Positions 1-6,570 of a stretch of DNA of 9,261 bases are shown one piece after another. The DNA comes from Planctomycetota bacterium (lineage in GTDB: Bacteria > Planctomycetota > Planctomycetia > Pirellulales > Pirellulaceae): the NCBI GenBank assembly GCA_026692885.1, contig JAPLNJ010000115.1, positions 1 to 9,261 of the forward strand, given 5' to 3'. The notes under the pieces were generated by a model. The model worked only from the letters and a program-made list of their open reading frames with translations, was not told the origin of the DNA and did no database searches. A program made the position numbers and the translations under genes. The stretch's first letter is position 1. Each line of letters opens with the position of its first letter.

Positions 1-2
1 AG

Positions 3-194
3 AGCCACCCGAATCCCACCGGCACCTACTTAGCCGCCTGCGTGTTCTACGCCACGCTGCTGGATGCCAATCCAGTGGGACTGCCCGGCAAGGTTACGCA
101 CGGCGAGAATGTGCTGGCGAACATCCCCGACGATCAGGCGAAGCGTCTCCAGAAAATTGCGTGGGCGGCGGTGAAGGCAGTTCGGGAACCCTGA
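3..194 (+). CDS. SGNH-hydrolase-like protein, C-terminal part (5' end outside window)
   Basis: The reading frame is open from the window edge to a TGA at 192-194 and gives 63 residues. It contains HPNPTGTYLAACVFYATL, which resembles the last conserved block of SGNH/GDSL-type hydrolases of the DUF4886 kind, where the His of the HPN or HPS motif is the catalytic base. The Ser nucleophile and most of the fold lie upstream of the window. Such proteins are usually secreted esterases or lipase-like enzymes acting on carbohydrate esters. The next gene on the same strand, a GH53 galactanase, starts 66 bases downstream (from its preferred start), so the two are probably co-transcribed. The C-terminal identity is supported by the motif only, and the substrate cannot be inferred. 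Confidence 0.72.
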   Translation, partial: SHPNPTGTYLAACVFYATLLDANPVGLPGKVTHGENVLANIPDDQAKRLQKIAWAAVKAVREP

Positions 195-260
195 CGTGTT
201 GCGACATAACCCTGGATGATTACCATGACGAGAACGACAGCTTCAGAGCATCACGCCGAC

Positions 261-1910
261 ATGTATCGCTCACACAAGTCGGTGACGCTCGCACTCTGCC
301 TGGCGCTGCTGGCCGGTACGTCAATGGCAAACGCCAACGGCTCGCCCCTCGATCACGTCCAGGGCACCATCGTCGTGGCACCCGATGGCAACGGCATCTT
401 CACCGTTCAGCCACAGGGAACGAAGGCTACCGCCGATGCTGTGCAGGTCACCACTGACAAGAACACCGCTGTTTCGGTTGCCCAGAAGCAGGCTCAACTT
501 GGCGACCTGAAAGCCGGGATGTGGACCAGAGCCGAGTTGGTCCAGGGAGTCGCCAGCAAAGTCCTCGCCGGTCACATGTGGCTTGAAGAGGGCGAGGAAC
601 TTGTACTGTTCAGGGGACTGCCGCAGGAGCTTTTCACCCACCCGGCAGGATTCGATGTCTCGAACGTCCCCACCAAGTTCGGCCCGCTACGATTGGTGTA
701 CCGGCTGACGGGGAATGGCTCGTATCTCCGCTGGGGACGGAAGGCACTGCCCAACGACGGCATGGTCGTGTGCTGGCCGACGACCCTCAAGGCAAGGTTC
801 AGTTACGGACAACCAGTACAGCCCGACGAGCAAGGCGTAATCCACCTGCCCGCCGATGTCAGCGAGTTGCGAATCTGGTTCGTCGATCCGGTCGTGCCGC
901 AGAAGACCGGCAGCGAGGTCAGCCACGGTCCCAAGCTGGCGACCAGATTCATGGTGGGTGCCGACATCTCGTGGGTCCAGGAGCAGGAGGATCAAGGGAT
1001 ACGATTTTCGGACCACGGCCAGCAGAAGGACATCCTGGCAATCCTCAAGGACCACGGGTTCAACTGGATTCGGCTCCGAGTCTTCGTCAATCCCCAGGCA
1101 CCGAAGGCATACTCCAGCAAGGGATACTGCGATCTGGACCACACGTTGGCAATGGCGAAGCGGATCAAAGCGGCAGGCATGGGGTTCCTGCTCGACTTCC
1201 ACTACAGCGACACCTGGGCCGATCCTGGGCATCAGGTCAAGCCTGTGGCCTGGACCGATCTGCACGGGGCCGAACTTGAGAAGGCAGTCCACGACCATAC
1301 CCACGACGTAATGGCGGCCTTGAAGAAGCAGGGCACAGCCCCCGACATCGTGCAAATCGGCAACGAGATCAGCAACGGCTTCTTGTGGCCGGATGGCGAG
1401 GTGTGGAAGTCCGGGAAGTGGGACGTGTTCTGCGGCCTCATCAAGGCGGGGATCGCCGGGGCCAAGGAAGTCGATCCCACGGTGAAGACCATGATCCACT
1501 TGGCCTGGGGCGGTCAGAATGCACAATCCAGATCGTTTCTGGACAAGACGCTGGCCAAGGGTGTCGAATTCGACATCCTCGGCCAGTCCTATTATCCCAA
1601 GTGGCACGGGACACTCGACGACCTGAAAGCCAACCTGACGGATTTGGCGGGTCGCTACAAGCACGACATCATGGTGGTTGAATACTCGGTGCCGAACATC
1701 CGGGAAGTCAACGACACTGTGAAGAACCTGCCGGGCGGTAAAGGACTGGGCACGTTCATCTGGGAGCCGACGAAGTGGGAAGGGCCAGCGTTGTTCGACG
1801 GCACGGGGAACACGAAACCGGAGATTGACGTGTACCCGAAGATGGTTGAGGACTACGGTCAGAACCACCGCTCGACCATCTGGAAACATCACCGAGAAAC
1901 ATCTCATTAG
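261..1910 (+). CDS. Secreted glycoside hydrolase family 53, endo-beta-1,4-galactanase type
   Basis: The product is a predicted exported endo-galactanase that would cut beta-1,4-galactan side chains of pectin or arabinogalactan. The ORF is open from ATG 216. ATG 261 is preferred because a classic signal peptide begins there (basic YRSHK, hydrophobic VTLALCLALLAG, then cleavage near ANA). No strong ribosome site precedes either start. Counting from ATG 216, residues 41-130 form a small beta-rich module (GTIVVAPDGNG to LKAGMWTRAEL) and residues 135-225 a second module of unknown role. The GH53 barrel spans about 245-548, starting MVGADISWVQEQE. Clan GH-A residues are visible: the acid/base Glu384 in IGNEISNG and the nucleophile Glu489 in MVVEYS. 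Other typical blocks are WIRLRVFVNP, LLDFHYSDTWADPG and GQSYYPKWHG. The last 16 or so residues (NHRSTIWKHHRETSH) look non-conserved and lie over the end of a broken gene on the other strand. The family call is very secure. The galactan substrate is inferred from the family. Confidence 0.93.
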   Translation: MYRSHKSVTLALCLALLAGTSMANANGSPLDHVQGTIVVAPDGNGIFTVQPQGTKATADAVQVTTDKNTAVSVAQKQAQLGDLKAGMWTRAELVQGVASKVLAGHMWLEEGEELVLFRGLPQELFTHPAGFDVSNVPTKFGPLRLVYRLTGNGSYLRWGRKALPNDGMVVCWPTTLKARFSYGQPVQPDEQGVIHLPADVSELRIWFVDPVVPQKTGSEVSHGPKLATRFMVGADISWVQEQEDQGIRFSDHGQQKDILAILKDHGFNWIRLRVFVNPQAPKAYSSKGYCDLDHTLAMAKRIKAAGMGFLLDFHYSDTWADPGHQVKPVAWTDLHGAELEKAVHDHTHDVMAALKKQGTAPDIVQIGNEISNGFLWPDGEVWKSGKWDVFCGLIKAGIAGAKEVDPTVKTMIHLAWGGQNAQSRSFLDKTLAKGVEFDILGQSYYPKWHGTLDDLKANLTDLAGRYKHDIMVVEYSVPNIREVNDTVKNLPGGKGLGTFIWEPTKWEGPALFDGTGNTKPEIDVYPKMVEDYGQNHRSTIWKHHRETSH

Positions 1911-2477
1911 TGCCGACATTCCACCCGTGCCTCCCTCGCCTTCGAGCCCGGTCAATGATACGTTTCTTCGTCTCCTCATCGGCCTGACCAAACGTTTGGC
2001 GGTCCTTCGACAGCATGTCATATTCCAGAAACTCGCCGTCCGGCGTATTTGCCATGAAGCCGATTGTGGCTACTAATCGAAGGCAGTTCTTCAACACATC
2101 ACGACGGCGACTCCCAGCGCAACTGCGTCCGGTGCAACACCCTCGAATTCTGCAAAAGCATCTTCGAGCGATTTCTCCTGATTTAGGTGAATCGTGATTA
2201 CCCAATCCCGAATGTAGGAGATGCCGCCACAATTACCTCGATCACCGAGGTCAATACGCAAACGAAGGCTATCGGTTCGAGTGTCGAACCCCTGCGGCCT
2301 CCGCCCATCCATCAAGAATGGCAGGCGTTCTGATCCGTTCAGTCGGCCCAAGATGGGCTTGGCCAGGAAGATATTCCGCACATACTCCCTACGTTCCGCA
2401 AGTCGCGATTGGGATTTCTCTCGAATTTGTCTTAGTCCCTCCGGGGTATGTGTGCGGCGACTGACGGGCGGTGTTCG
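1888..2477 (-). pseudogene. Frameshifted, truncated planctomycete conserved hypothetical gene
   Basis: Two minus-strand frames read as consecutive parts of one protein. The first runs from 2477 to the TGA at 2091-2093. It contains HTPEGLRQIREKSQ, RNIFLAKPILGRLNG and ISYIRDWVITIHLNQEKS. After the segment ending ALGVAV the sense continues in the neighbouring frame as DVLKNCLRLVATIGFMAN, LEYDMLSKDRQTFGQADEE and RARRRGRHGWNVG. The shift lies near 2105-2118 and fits loss of one base (or gain of two). There is no good start: a TAA lies at 2478-2480 and the only candidate, GTG 2381, is internal to sensible coding sequence. The 3' end runs into the GH53 stop region without its own plausible end. The RARRRG-GW block resembles what I recall from uncharacterised planctomycete proteins. 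The function is unknown. Confidence 0.55.
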
Positions 2478-2480
2478 TTA

Positions 2481-2950
2481 GAGAGGATTGTCGAGGCAAT
2501 AGTCCGGCGGGCTAGGCTCCTCCCGGCGGTGTCCTTGCACTGAAGCAATATTCTCTCACCGTCAATCCAGTTCCTGTCGCGGCATACGGCTTCCGGGACC
2601 GGCGTGGCACCTTCCAGAGATCTCTCGCTAATTCACTCCCCTAGTCCCGCGCGAAGTAAACTGCGAGTCCACCTCGGCCACATGCCCGTTCGGAGTAGGT
2701 TCAGATGTACATGTACGCGGTCCAAGCCAAGGCATCCATTCCCTCACACGGACGGATGCTTTTCTCCGCTGGGGCAGTCAGCCGTGGTTGGATCGGATGA
2801 GCGCAGCCGTCTCTGGGGAACCCTTTCCAGCGCCGATCACCCCCTGAGCGAAGCGATCGCCGGCCAGCAGATTATGCAGCTGTTCGGCGTGGTGACAAGT
2901 CGGTCCGACGCAGCGCGCGAATTCCAAAAAAAAAGAGTTACGGCAGATCC
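2481..2950. other. Gene-poor stretch inside the integrated region
   Basis: About 470 bases in which no frame on either strand gives a protein I can recognise. The open frames present carry low-complexity, arginine- and serine-rich translations typical of antisense or noncoding sequence. No RNA gene was identified. An A9 run sits at 2926-2934. Read on the minus strand it is a T tract about 20 bases beyond the palindrome at 2955-2985, so it might help stop transcripts from the recombinase gene, although the distance is too long for a canonical intrinsic terminator. The sequence may be decayed mobile-element DNA. Confidence 0.45.
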
Positions 2951-2951
2951 T

Positions 2952-3010
2952 TTTGACGTAAGTCGAGTCGCGCTCGACTTACGTCGAGGGGATTTGACGT
3001 AAGTCGCGCT
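2952..3010 (+). repeat. Direct repeats TTTGACGTAAGTCG and AGTCGCGCT
   Basis: TTTGACGTAAGTCG occurs at 2952-2965 and again at 2993-3006, 41 bases apart. AGTCGCGCT occurs at 2966-2974 and 3002-3010, 36 bases apart. Together with the inverted repeat this gives three copies of the GACGTAAGTCG core, one inverted, within 55 bases. The arrangement resembles binding sites for a DNA-binding protein or the end of a small mobile repeat. There is no proof of function. Confidence 0.8.
2955..2985. repeat. Perfect 13-bp inverted repeat, possible terminator or recombination site
   Basis: GACGTAAGTCGAG at 2955-2967 is the exact reverse complement of 2973-2985, separated by the 5-base loop TCGCG. The arm contains a smaller near-palindrome. 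It lies downstream of the minus-strand recombinase gene, about 220 bases past its stop, so a terminator role is possible but distant. Two overlapping direct repeats (separate entry) copy one arm. Confidence 0.85.
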
Positions 3011-3031
3011 GAGAAAATATTTCGCCTTTGA

Positions 3032-3238
3032 TTGAGACACGTAGCTGGGCCAATCTTGGTACAACGTCGACGCGATGTGTGTTTTCCACTACGTCCTTTC
3101 ACGCTGCGACAGGCTTGCAATCTTGGTCGCCTTCGGGACGAGTGGCGTCGGAAGGACCATCGCACCGGCAAGTGGCGGGTCCACCGAGATGCCATCACGT
3201 GGGTCAAGAACAATGGGCTTCCGCCGCTGGATCGCTGA
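3032..3238 (+). CDS. Possible excisionase-like small helix-turn-helix protein, perhaps a remnant
   Basis: The frame from TTG 3032 (or GTG 3077) to TGA 3236-3238 ends in a segment that reads like a real protein: FTLRQACNLGRLRDEWRR, TGKWRVHRDAITWVKN and NGLPPLDR. The pattern of a GRL turn, then a basic stretch, then W-R-V-x-R-x-A-I resembles the wing and last helix of MerR-like excisionases (HTH_17 type), which direct recombinases toward excision. The usual N-terminal helices are missing or unrecognisable and there is no ATG, so it may be decayed. It converges on the recombinase gene and overlaps its last 35 bases, which makes antisense coincidence possible. Confidence 0.3.
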   Translation: MRHVAGPILVQRRRDVCFPLRPFTLRQACNLGRLRDEWRRKDHRTGKWRVHRDAITWVKNNGLPPLDR

Positions 3239-4487
3239 ACAACGACCGCATGAATTGTCGAGTATCGGCGGGAAATAGGTGCCGGTATCGCTTCTTGATG
3301 GCCTCGTCGCCCTTGTGTCCCATCCAGGCGTCGATGGTCGAATCAGGTACGCCGTTCCGGGCACAGATCGAGCAGAACGAGTGACGAAGGACATGCCAGC
3401 CCTTTAGGGATTTCCACTTGCTACCGTTCAGGGTGCGATGGAAGTGGTCGTGGGCTTGGTCAGGGGTGAGCGGCGATGGCAACGGATGTTTGTTGCGGCT
3501 GTTGGCCATGTTTGCCGGGGCCACGATCATGAACTGGCCGCCTGGATGAACCTTGAGCCACTCCGTCATGATGGCTTCGAGGTTGGGATGAATGCTGACT
3601 TCCCGGAATGTCGTCCCCTTCTTGTGGCTTCCCTTCTTTTCACGTATTCGGACGATCCCACGCTCAAAGTCCCAGTCCTCGATTTGTGATCGGACAATCT
3701 CCGACCGCCGAGCCCCGGTGAATGCAGCGAAACCGATGGCGGCGTGAATGAACGGATGCTCGGCCTTCTCCCGCACGTAGCCGAGCAGTTCCAAGACCTG
3801 CTTCTCGTCGAGGAAGAGGCAGTCCCAATACTCCTTCTGCTGTTCGTCGGTCAACCCGCCCCGTTTGATGATCGTCTCGATTTCGTCCCACGTCATGAAG
3901 GGTGGCTTCTCATCGGTCAAAGCCAACTTCACACCTTTGGTTGGGCTCGGCCCGGTGACGTACCCCTTCCCTACCGCCATCTTCCAGATCTGGTCGAATG
4001 TGCGGAATTCCTTCTTTACTGTCTCGGATGAAATTTTTCGCCCCCGGAGACCGTCTTCCTTTGACCTCTCGGCGGCATAGGTCTGAAGGTCATCAGTATC
4101 GAGGTCGGCAAACGCAGCGTTCGCTTTCAGGATGCGGGCGAAGTGCCCCGTGTGGATGCGTTCCCCATAGACCGTCGTCTCCTCCTTACTTGCGATATAG
4201 CTGGCGAAATACTCCTCGAACACCTGTTCGATTGACACGTGGTCCTCAACCTCTGGCGGCTCGCTCTGTCGCCCGCCGCTCAGAACAAACCGGATTATTT
4301 CTGGGCGGTTTGCACTTGGGGGAAGAGCCAATCTACCCATCTCCAATTGCGTGAGCGTGTCTTCAACCACGCCCCGCTGGTTCTCTGCCTCCCGCTGGTT
4401 GGTCGTCTTCAGGCTCGGCTTGAACTGCTTCTTTCCGAGCCGGAAGAAGATGTGCCAATACCTGCCGTTCTTGTGGATGCTGGCCAT
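3204..4487 (-). CDS. Tyrosine recombinase / phage-type integrase
   Basis: The 427-residue product is a site-specific recombinase that would integrate and excise the element carrying it. ATG 4487 is chosen because MASIHKNGRYWHIFFRLG is the typical first strand region of integrases. The frame stays open to 4706, but that extension crosses the attachment region and is not protein-like. Residues 84-170 form the SAM-like core-binding domain and 195-415 the catalytic domain. Catalytic residues visible are Arg260 (FTGARRSE), a Lys near 284-290 in the beta hairpin, His365 and Arg368 (WHVLRHS), His391 (WMGHK) and the nucleophile Tyr401 (KRYRHLF). All are present, so the enzyme should be active. The start lies 220 bases from a tRNA-Leu fragment, the expected target. 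The element most likely extends leftward from the fragment. No Shine-Dalgarno site is visible. Confidence 0.93.
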   Translation of the reverse strand: MASIHKNGRYWHIFFRLGKKQFKPSLKTTNQREAENQRGVVEDTLTQLEMGRLALPPSANRPEIIRFVLSGGRQSEPPEVEDHVSIEQVFEEYFASYIASKEETTVYGERIHTGHFARILKANAAFADLDTDDLQTYAAERSKEDGLRGRKISSETVKKEFRTFDQIWKMAVGKGYVTGPSPTKGVKLALTDEKPPFMTWDEIETIIKRGGLTDEQQKEYWDCLFLDEKQVLELLGYVREKAEHPFIHAAIGFAAFTGARRSEIVRSQIEDWDFERGIVRIREKKGSHKKGTTFREVSIHPNLEAIMTEWLKVHPGGQFMIVAPANMANSRNKHPLPSPLTPDQAHDHFHRTLNGSKWKSLKGWHVLRHSFCSICARNGVPDSTIDAWMGHKGDEAIKKRYRHLFPADTRQFMRSLFSDPAAEAHCS

Positions 4488-4571
4488 CGCTGCACACCGC
4501 CAAAGTGCCTGATTCTCTTGGGTGACCCAGGCGTCCAGTCTACCACGGTCAACCTCGGTCCCAAAGGCGAC

Positions 4572-4590
4572 TGGTAGCAAATTGGTAGCA
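4572..4590 (+). repeat. Paired TGGTAGCA direct repeats between recombinase and att site
   Basis: TGGTAGCA is present at 4572-4579 and 4583-4590, 11 bases apart and so about one helical turn. The pair lies between the recombinase start and the tRNA fragment, where integrases of this class commonly have arm-type binding sites. The role is inferred from position and phasing only. Confidence 0.45.
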
Positions 4591-4706
4591 GTATTGGCAA
4601 CGCCGGAGAAACAGCAGAACAACATCGTGGAGCCGTAAACGCTTACTGCTGAACGGTTAGTAACACAAGAGAAGCACGCCAGCAAGACGCCGCCAACGCC
4701 AATCAT

Positions 4707-4764
4707 GTGGACTCAAAATCCAGTTCACTTAACGGGAGTGTGGGTTCAAGTCCCTCCTCTGGTA
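4707..4764 (+). tRNA. tRNA-Leu(CAA) 3' fragment, putative att site
   Basis: The sequence matches the 3' two thirds of a leucine tRNA. The anticodon loop CTCAAAA (4712-4718, anticodon CAA at 4714-4716) is held by TGGA/TCCA. A long variable arm follows with CACT/AGTG paired around TAACGGG. The T arm comes next (GTGGG, loop TTCAAGT 4745-4751, CCCTC), then the acceptor strand CTCTGGT plus A at 4764. The preceding bases do not form a D arm and there is no ACCAGAG 5' acceptor strand at the right distance, so the tRNA is incomplete. CCA is not encoded. A 3' tRNA fragment beside an integrase is the typical remnant of integration. The intact tRNA would be expected to the left, outside the window. No second copy was found within it. 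Confidence 0.8.
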
Positions 4765-4802
4765 CTGAATGTAAGGTTAATCTGAGTCGAGACTTGCGAC
4801 AC

Positions 4803-4820
4803 CTTCCGAGCGTTCGGAAG
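4803..4820. terminator. Short perfect hairpin after the tRNA fragment
   Basis: CTTCCGA (4803-4809) pairs with TCGGAAG (4814-4820) around the loop GCGT, 38 bases past the end of the tRNA fragment. It may have been part of the original tRNA termination region or an att-associated site. There is no T tract. Confidence 0.4.
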
Positions 4821-4843
4821 TGCAGCGTTTTCGGGAAGAAGTA

Positions 4844-4881
4844 CGGGGCGCAAAACGGTACAAATACCGCTTTGCGCCCCG
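4844..4881. terminator. Long hairpin, 11 + 5 bp, between tRNA fragment and recombinase remnant
   Basis: CGGGGCGCAAA (4844-4854) pairs with TTTGCGCCCCG (4871-4881). Inside, CGGTA (4856-4860) pairs with TACCG (4865-4869) around loop CAAA, with a single A/C mismatch between the two stems. This very stable structure would suit a terminator for the tRNA. It could also be a structured single-stranded substrate at an element end. No clear T run follows. Confidence 0.6.
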
Positions 4882-4905
4882 TCATTCCGAGAAAGGGCTG
4901 CACAC

Positions 4906-5287
4906 ATGCCGAGACTCGTCAACGCAATTCCAGAAGTATCGCAAACACGCATCTAGTCAAGCCGTTGTTACGATCGGTGGCAAAGACACCTATCTTGGCA
5001 AGGCTGGGACCAAGGCCAGCAAGCAAAAATATGCCCGCGTTGTGGCGGAGTGGCTTGCATCTGATCGGCCGACGACGATTTCCACACCAGAGGAAATCAC
5101 GATCACCGAAATCTGCGTCGCGTTCCTGCGCCATGCCACGAAGCACTATGTCAAGCGTGACAAGCCCACAACCGAGGTAGCTGGTTACAAGGGCTTACTC
5201 CGTCATCTCAAGGAGTTGTACGGCAATGCCTGGTCAGACTCTCAAAGGCATCAATCAGCCCCACAGGCCAGGTCGTCGAGGACTTGA
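4906..5287 (+). pseudogene. Second tyrosine recombinase, N-terminal remnant with frameshift
   Basis: ATG 4906 opens MPRLVNAIP, a start I recall from planctomycete integrases. The frame then hits TAG after 16 residues. Skipping one base at about 4933 (the G after CCA) restores KYRKHASSQAVVTIGGKD, TYLGKAGTKASKQKYARVVA and EWLASDRP, followed by the core-binding domain TEICVAFLRHATKHYVKRDK and LLRHLKELYG. The match fades after about 5225 and the frame ends at 5287. The whole catalytic domain (Arg, His-x-x-Arg, Tyr) is absent. It is thus a frameshifted, C-terminally truncated gene. It points away from the tRNA fragment, opposite to the intact recombinase, and its N-terminus is of a different type, so it comes from another element. 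Confidence 0.8.
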
Positions 5288-5329
5288 TGGCACCGCAACC
5301 CGCCCAAGTGGAAATCGGGATGCCGAATG

Positions 5330-5358
5330 CCCCCACTGCGGCGAAGCCGCAGTGGGGG
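5330..5358. terminator. Perfect 13-bp GC-rich hairpin with GAA loop (repeat family member 1)
   Basis: CCCCCACTGCGGC (5330-5342) pairs perfectly with GCCGCAGTGGGGG (5346-5358) around GAA and is followed by GGCTTGTTGACC. It lies downstream of the recombinase remnant and could end its transcript. Two other hairpins in the window share its sequence and orientation. Confidence 0.75.
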
Positions 5359-5494
5359 GCTTGTTGACCAAACGTGTTCGCTGACAAGGCCAGCGCGGTC
5401 GCGGAAATGAGCAGATTTGAGGAACACGGATGGATCGTCTGCTGCTCGGCATCCTCGGTCGTTCAAGAGGTGTTCTACATAGTTTGACGAGGTG

Positions 5495-5523
5495 AGCCAC
5501 CACGCCGGAACGGCGTGGTGGCT
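5495..5523 (-). terminator. Probable terminator of the alpha/beta hydrolase gene
   Basis: AGCCACCACGCCG (5495-5507) is the exact reverse complement of 5511-5523, with loop GAA (TTC on the minus strand). It starts 8 bases past the hydrolase stop codon, as expected for an intrinsic terminator, although the T tract on the minus strand is lacking. Its arms differ from those of the other hairpins in the window. Confidence 0.7.
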
Positions 5524-5531
5524 TTGGCACC

Positions 5532-6488
5532 CTACTTGCCGATCTTGTTGGGCACGGCTTCCGTCTCGGAACCCGCCCCCAACTGTTTCACGAGGAAGTC
5601 CCAGATGTCCGCATATTTCTCGGACGGATGCCCCGGAAACTTCACGTAGCAGGTAACGCCACGCTCATGGGCGAGCTTCTGAAACCCCACCGCCCAGGCC
5701 GGAGAATGTACCCGATAATCCATTTCGCCAACGTCGTCGGGTTTTGTCAGCCCCCAGTTGTTCTCGAAGTAGACCGGCGGCGTATCCTTATTCAGTAAGG
5801 CATCGGGCGACCATTGGGAAATCAGCGGCAGCAACTCGTCCCGCCTTCTGACGGACTCAGCAAAACTGCACCCCCAAGCCGGAACGCCCCACTCCACACC
5901 TGGGTTCCATTCCTGCATTCGTTTGGGGTCGATAGTGGGTACCGTCCGATGGGCCCCCACGCACGTCAGCTTCGTAGAAACCCGCTCCACCGGGTCGCTT
6001 GAACTCGGATCAGCACGTTCCCCCGCACAGCCGACGTAGAGTGCCGGAAGAGCACCTTGGGAACTCCCTGCCACCGCGATTCTCTGCGGGTTGATATTCC
6101 ACTCGGCGGCGTGTAGGCGAACAAACTGAACCGCACGGCGAGCATCGAGTAGGCAGACCGAGATCGGCGGGCTGATCTTCTCGTTGATCGCATCTCCCAT
6201 CACCCGCACTTGGACGCTGACCGCCGCACAACCTGCCGGGAAGAAATTGCCCAGCGGCGGCGTGTTCTTGCTCGGTGCCCACAGACCGCCGAACCAAACC
6301 ACCACCGGGAACGGCCCGTTGCCTTTGGGCGGAAGATAGACATCCAGCAGTTGATGGGGGTGCGGGCCAAATGGGATGTCGGCCTTGTTGGGGACCGGCT
6401 TGGGCTTCTGCCCGAAGCTGGTGTTCGCCACCAGAGGCACGAGAACGATCAGCAGCAGAGTCAGACGAAGAGGGGTTGCGGTAGGCAT
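5532..6488 (-). CDS. Secreted alpha/beta-hydrolase fold esterase/lipase-like protein
   Basis: The 318-residue product is a predicted exported serine hydrolase of the carboxylesterase/BD-FAE-like type. ATG 6488 is chosen over the longer frame from 6542 because GGAG (6496-6499) sits 7 bases upstream and a signal peptide follows at once (LRLTLLLIVLVPLVANTSFG, cleavage near FGQ). Residues 46-60 (QLLDVYLPPKGNGPF) and PVVVWFGGLW at 61-70 are the usual first strands and oxyanion loop, with Phe replacing the common His of HGG. The nucleophile elbow is GSSQG with Ser143. The likely His is His287 in FPGHPSEKY, and the acid is probably an Asp or Glu around 251-256. The insert around 178-206 (AHRTVPTIDPKRMQEW) is not one I can assign. 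Substrate unknown. It appears monocistronic, with a hairpin directly after the stop. Confidence 0.85.
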   Translation of the reverse strand: MPTATPLRLTLLLIVLVPLVANTSFGQKPKPVPNKADIPFGPHPHQLLDVYLPPKGNGPFPVVVWFGGLWAPSKNTPPLGNFFPAGCAAVSVQVRVMGDAINEKISPPISVCLLDARRAVQFVRLHAAEWNINPQRIAVAGSSQGALPALYVGCAGERADPSSSDPVERVSTKLTCVGAHRTVPTIDPKRMQEWNPGVEWGVPAWGCSFAESVRRRDELLPLISQWSPDALLNKDTPPVYFENNWGLTKPDDVGEMDYRVHSPAWAVGFQKLAHERGVTCYVKFPGHPSEKYADIWDFLVKQLGAGSETEAVPNKIGK

Positions 6489-6495
6489 GTTTCTT

Positions 6496-6499
6496 CTCC
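6496..6499 (-). promoter_or_regulatory. Shine-Dalgarno site of the hydrolase gene
   Basis: The minus strand reads GGAG, then seven bases (AAGAAAC), then ATG. It is the clearest ribosome site in the window and decides the start at 6488 against the upstream ATG at 6542. Confidence 0.6.
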
Positions 6500-6570
6500 A
6501 CGCAGTTCCAGCCAGGATGTCACGCCTGCGGCAGCCTACCACGGGGAAGACTACGCCTCAATGGCCACTG

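Noticed and set aside
216..229. ATGATTACCATGACG, resembling the lacZ alpha start
   Set aside because: The similarity is a short chance rearrangement of the same codons. The surrounding sequence is native and there is no vector sequence.
687..2021. 444-residue minus-strand open frame
   Set aside because: It lies almost wholly antisense to the well-supported GH53 gene and its translation has no recognisable family. It is a shadow of high-G+C coding sequence.
2091..2118. Programmed frameshift in the 1888-2477 gene
   Set aside because: No slippery heptamer is present at the junction and the gene also lacks a start and a natural end, so decay is more likely.
4488..4706. N-terminal 73-residue extension of the integrase frame
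   Set aside because: It begins inside the attachment region beside the tRNA fragment and does not resemble an integrase, whereas MASIHKNGRYWHIFF is a typical start.
5085..5091. ACCAGAG, matching the missing 5' acceptor strand of the tRNA-Leu
   Set aside because: It lies inside the recombinase remnant downstream of the fragment, with no D arm or anticodon arm following. A 7-base match is expected by chance.
5226..5365. Plus-strand frame ending TGQVVEDLMAPQPAQVEIG, a possible protein C-terminus
   Set aside because: It reads plausibly but runs straight through the hairpin at 5330-5358 and has no identifiable upstream part or family.
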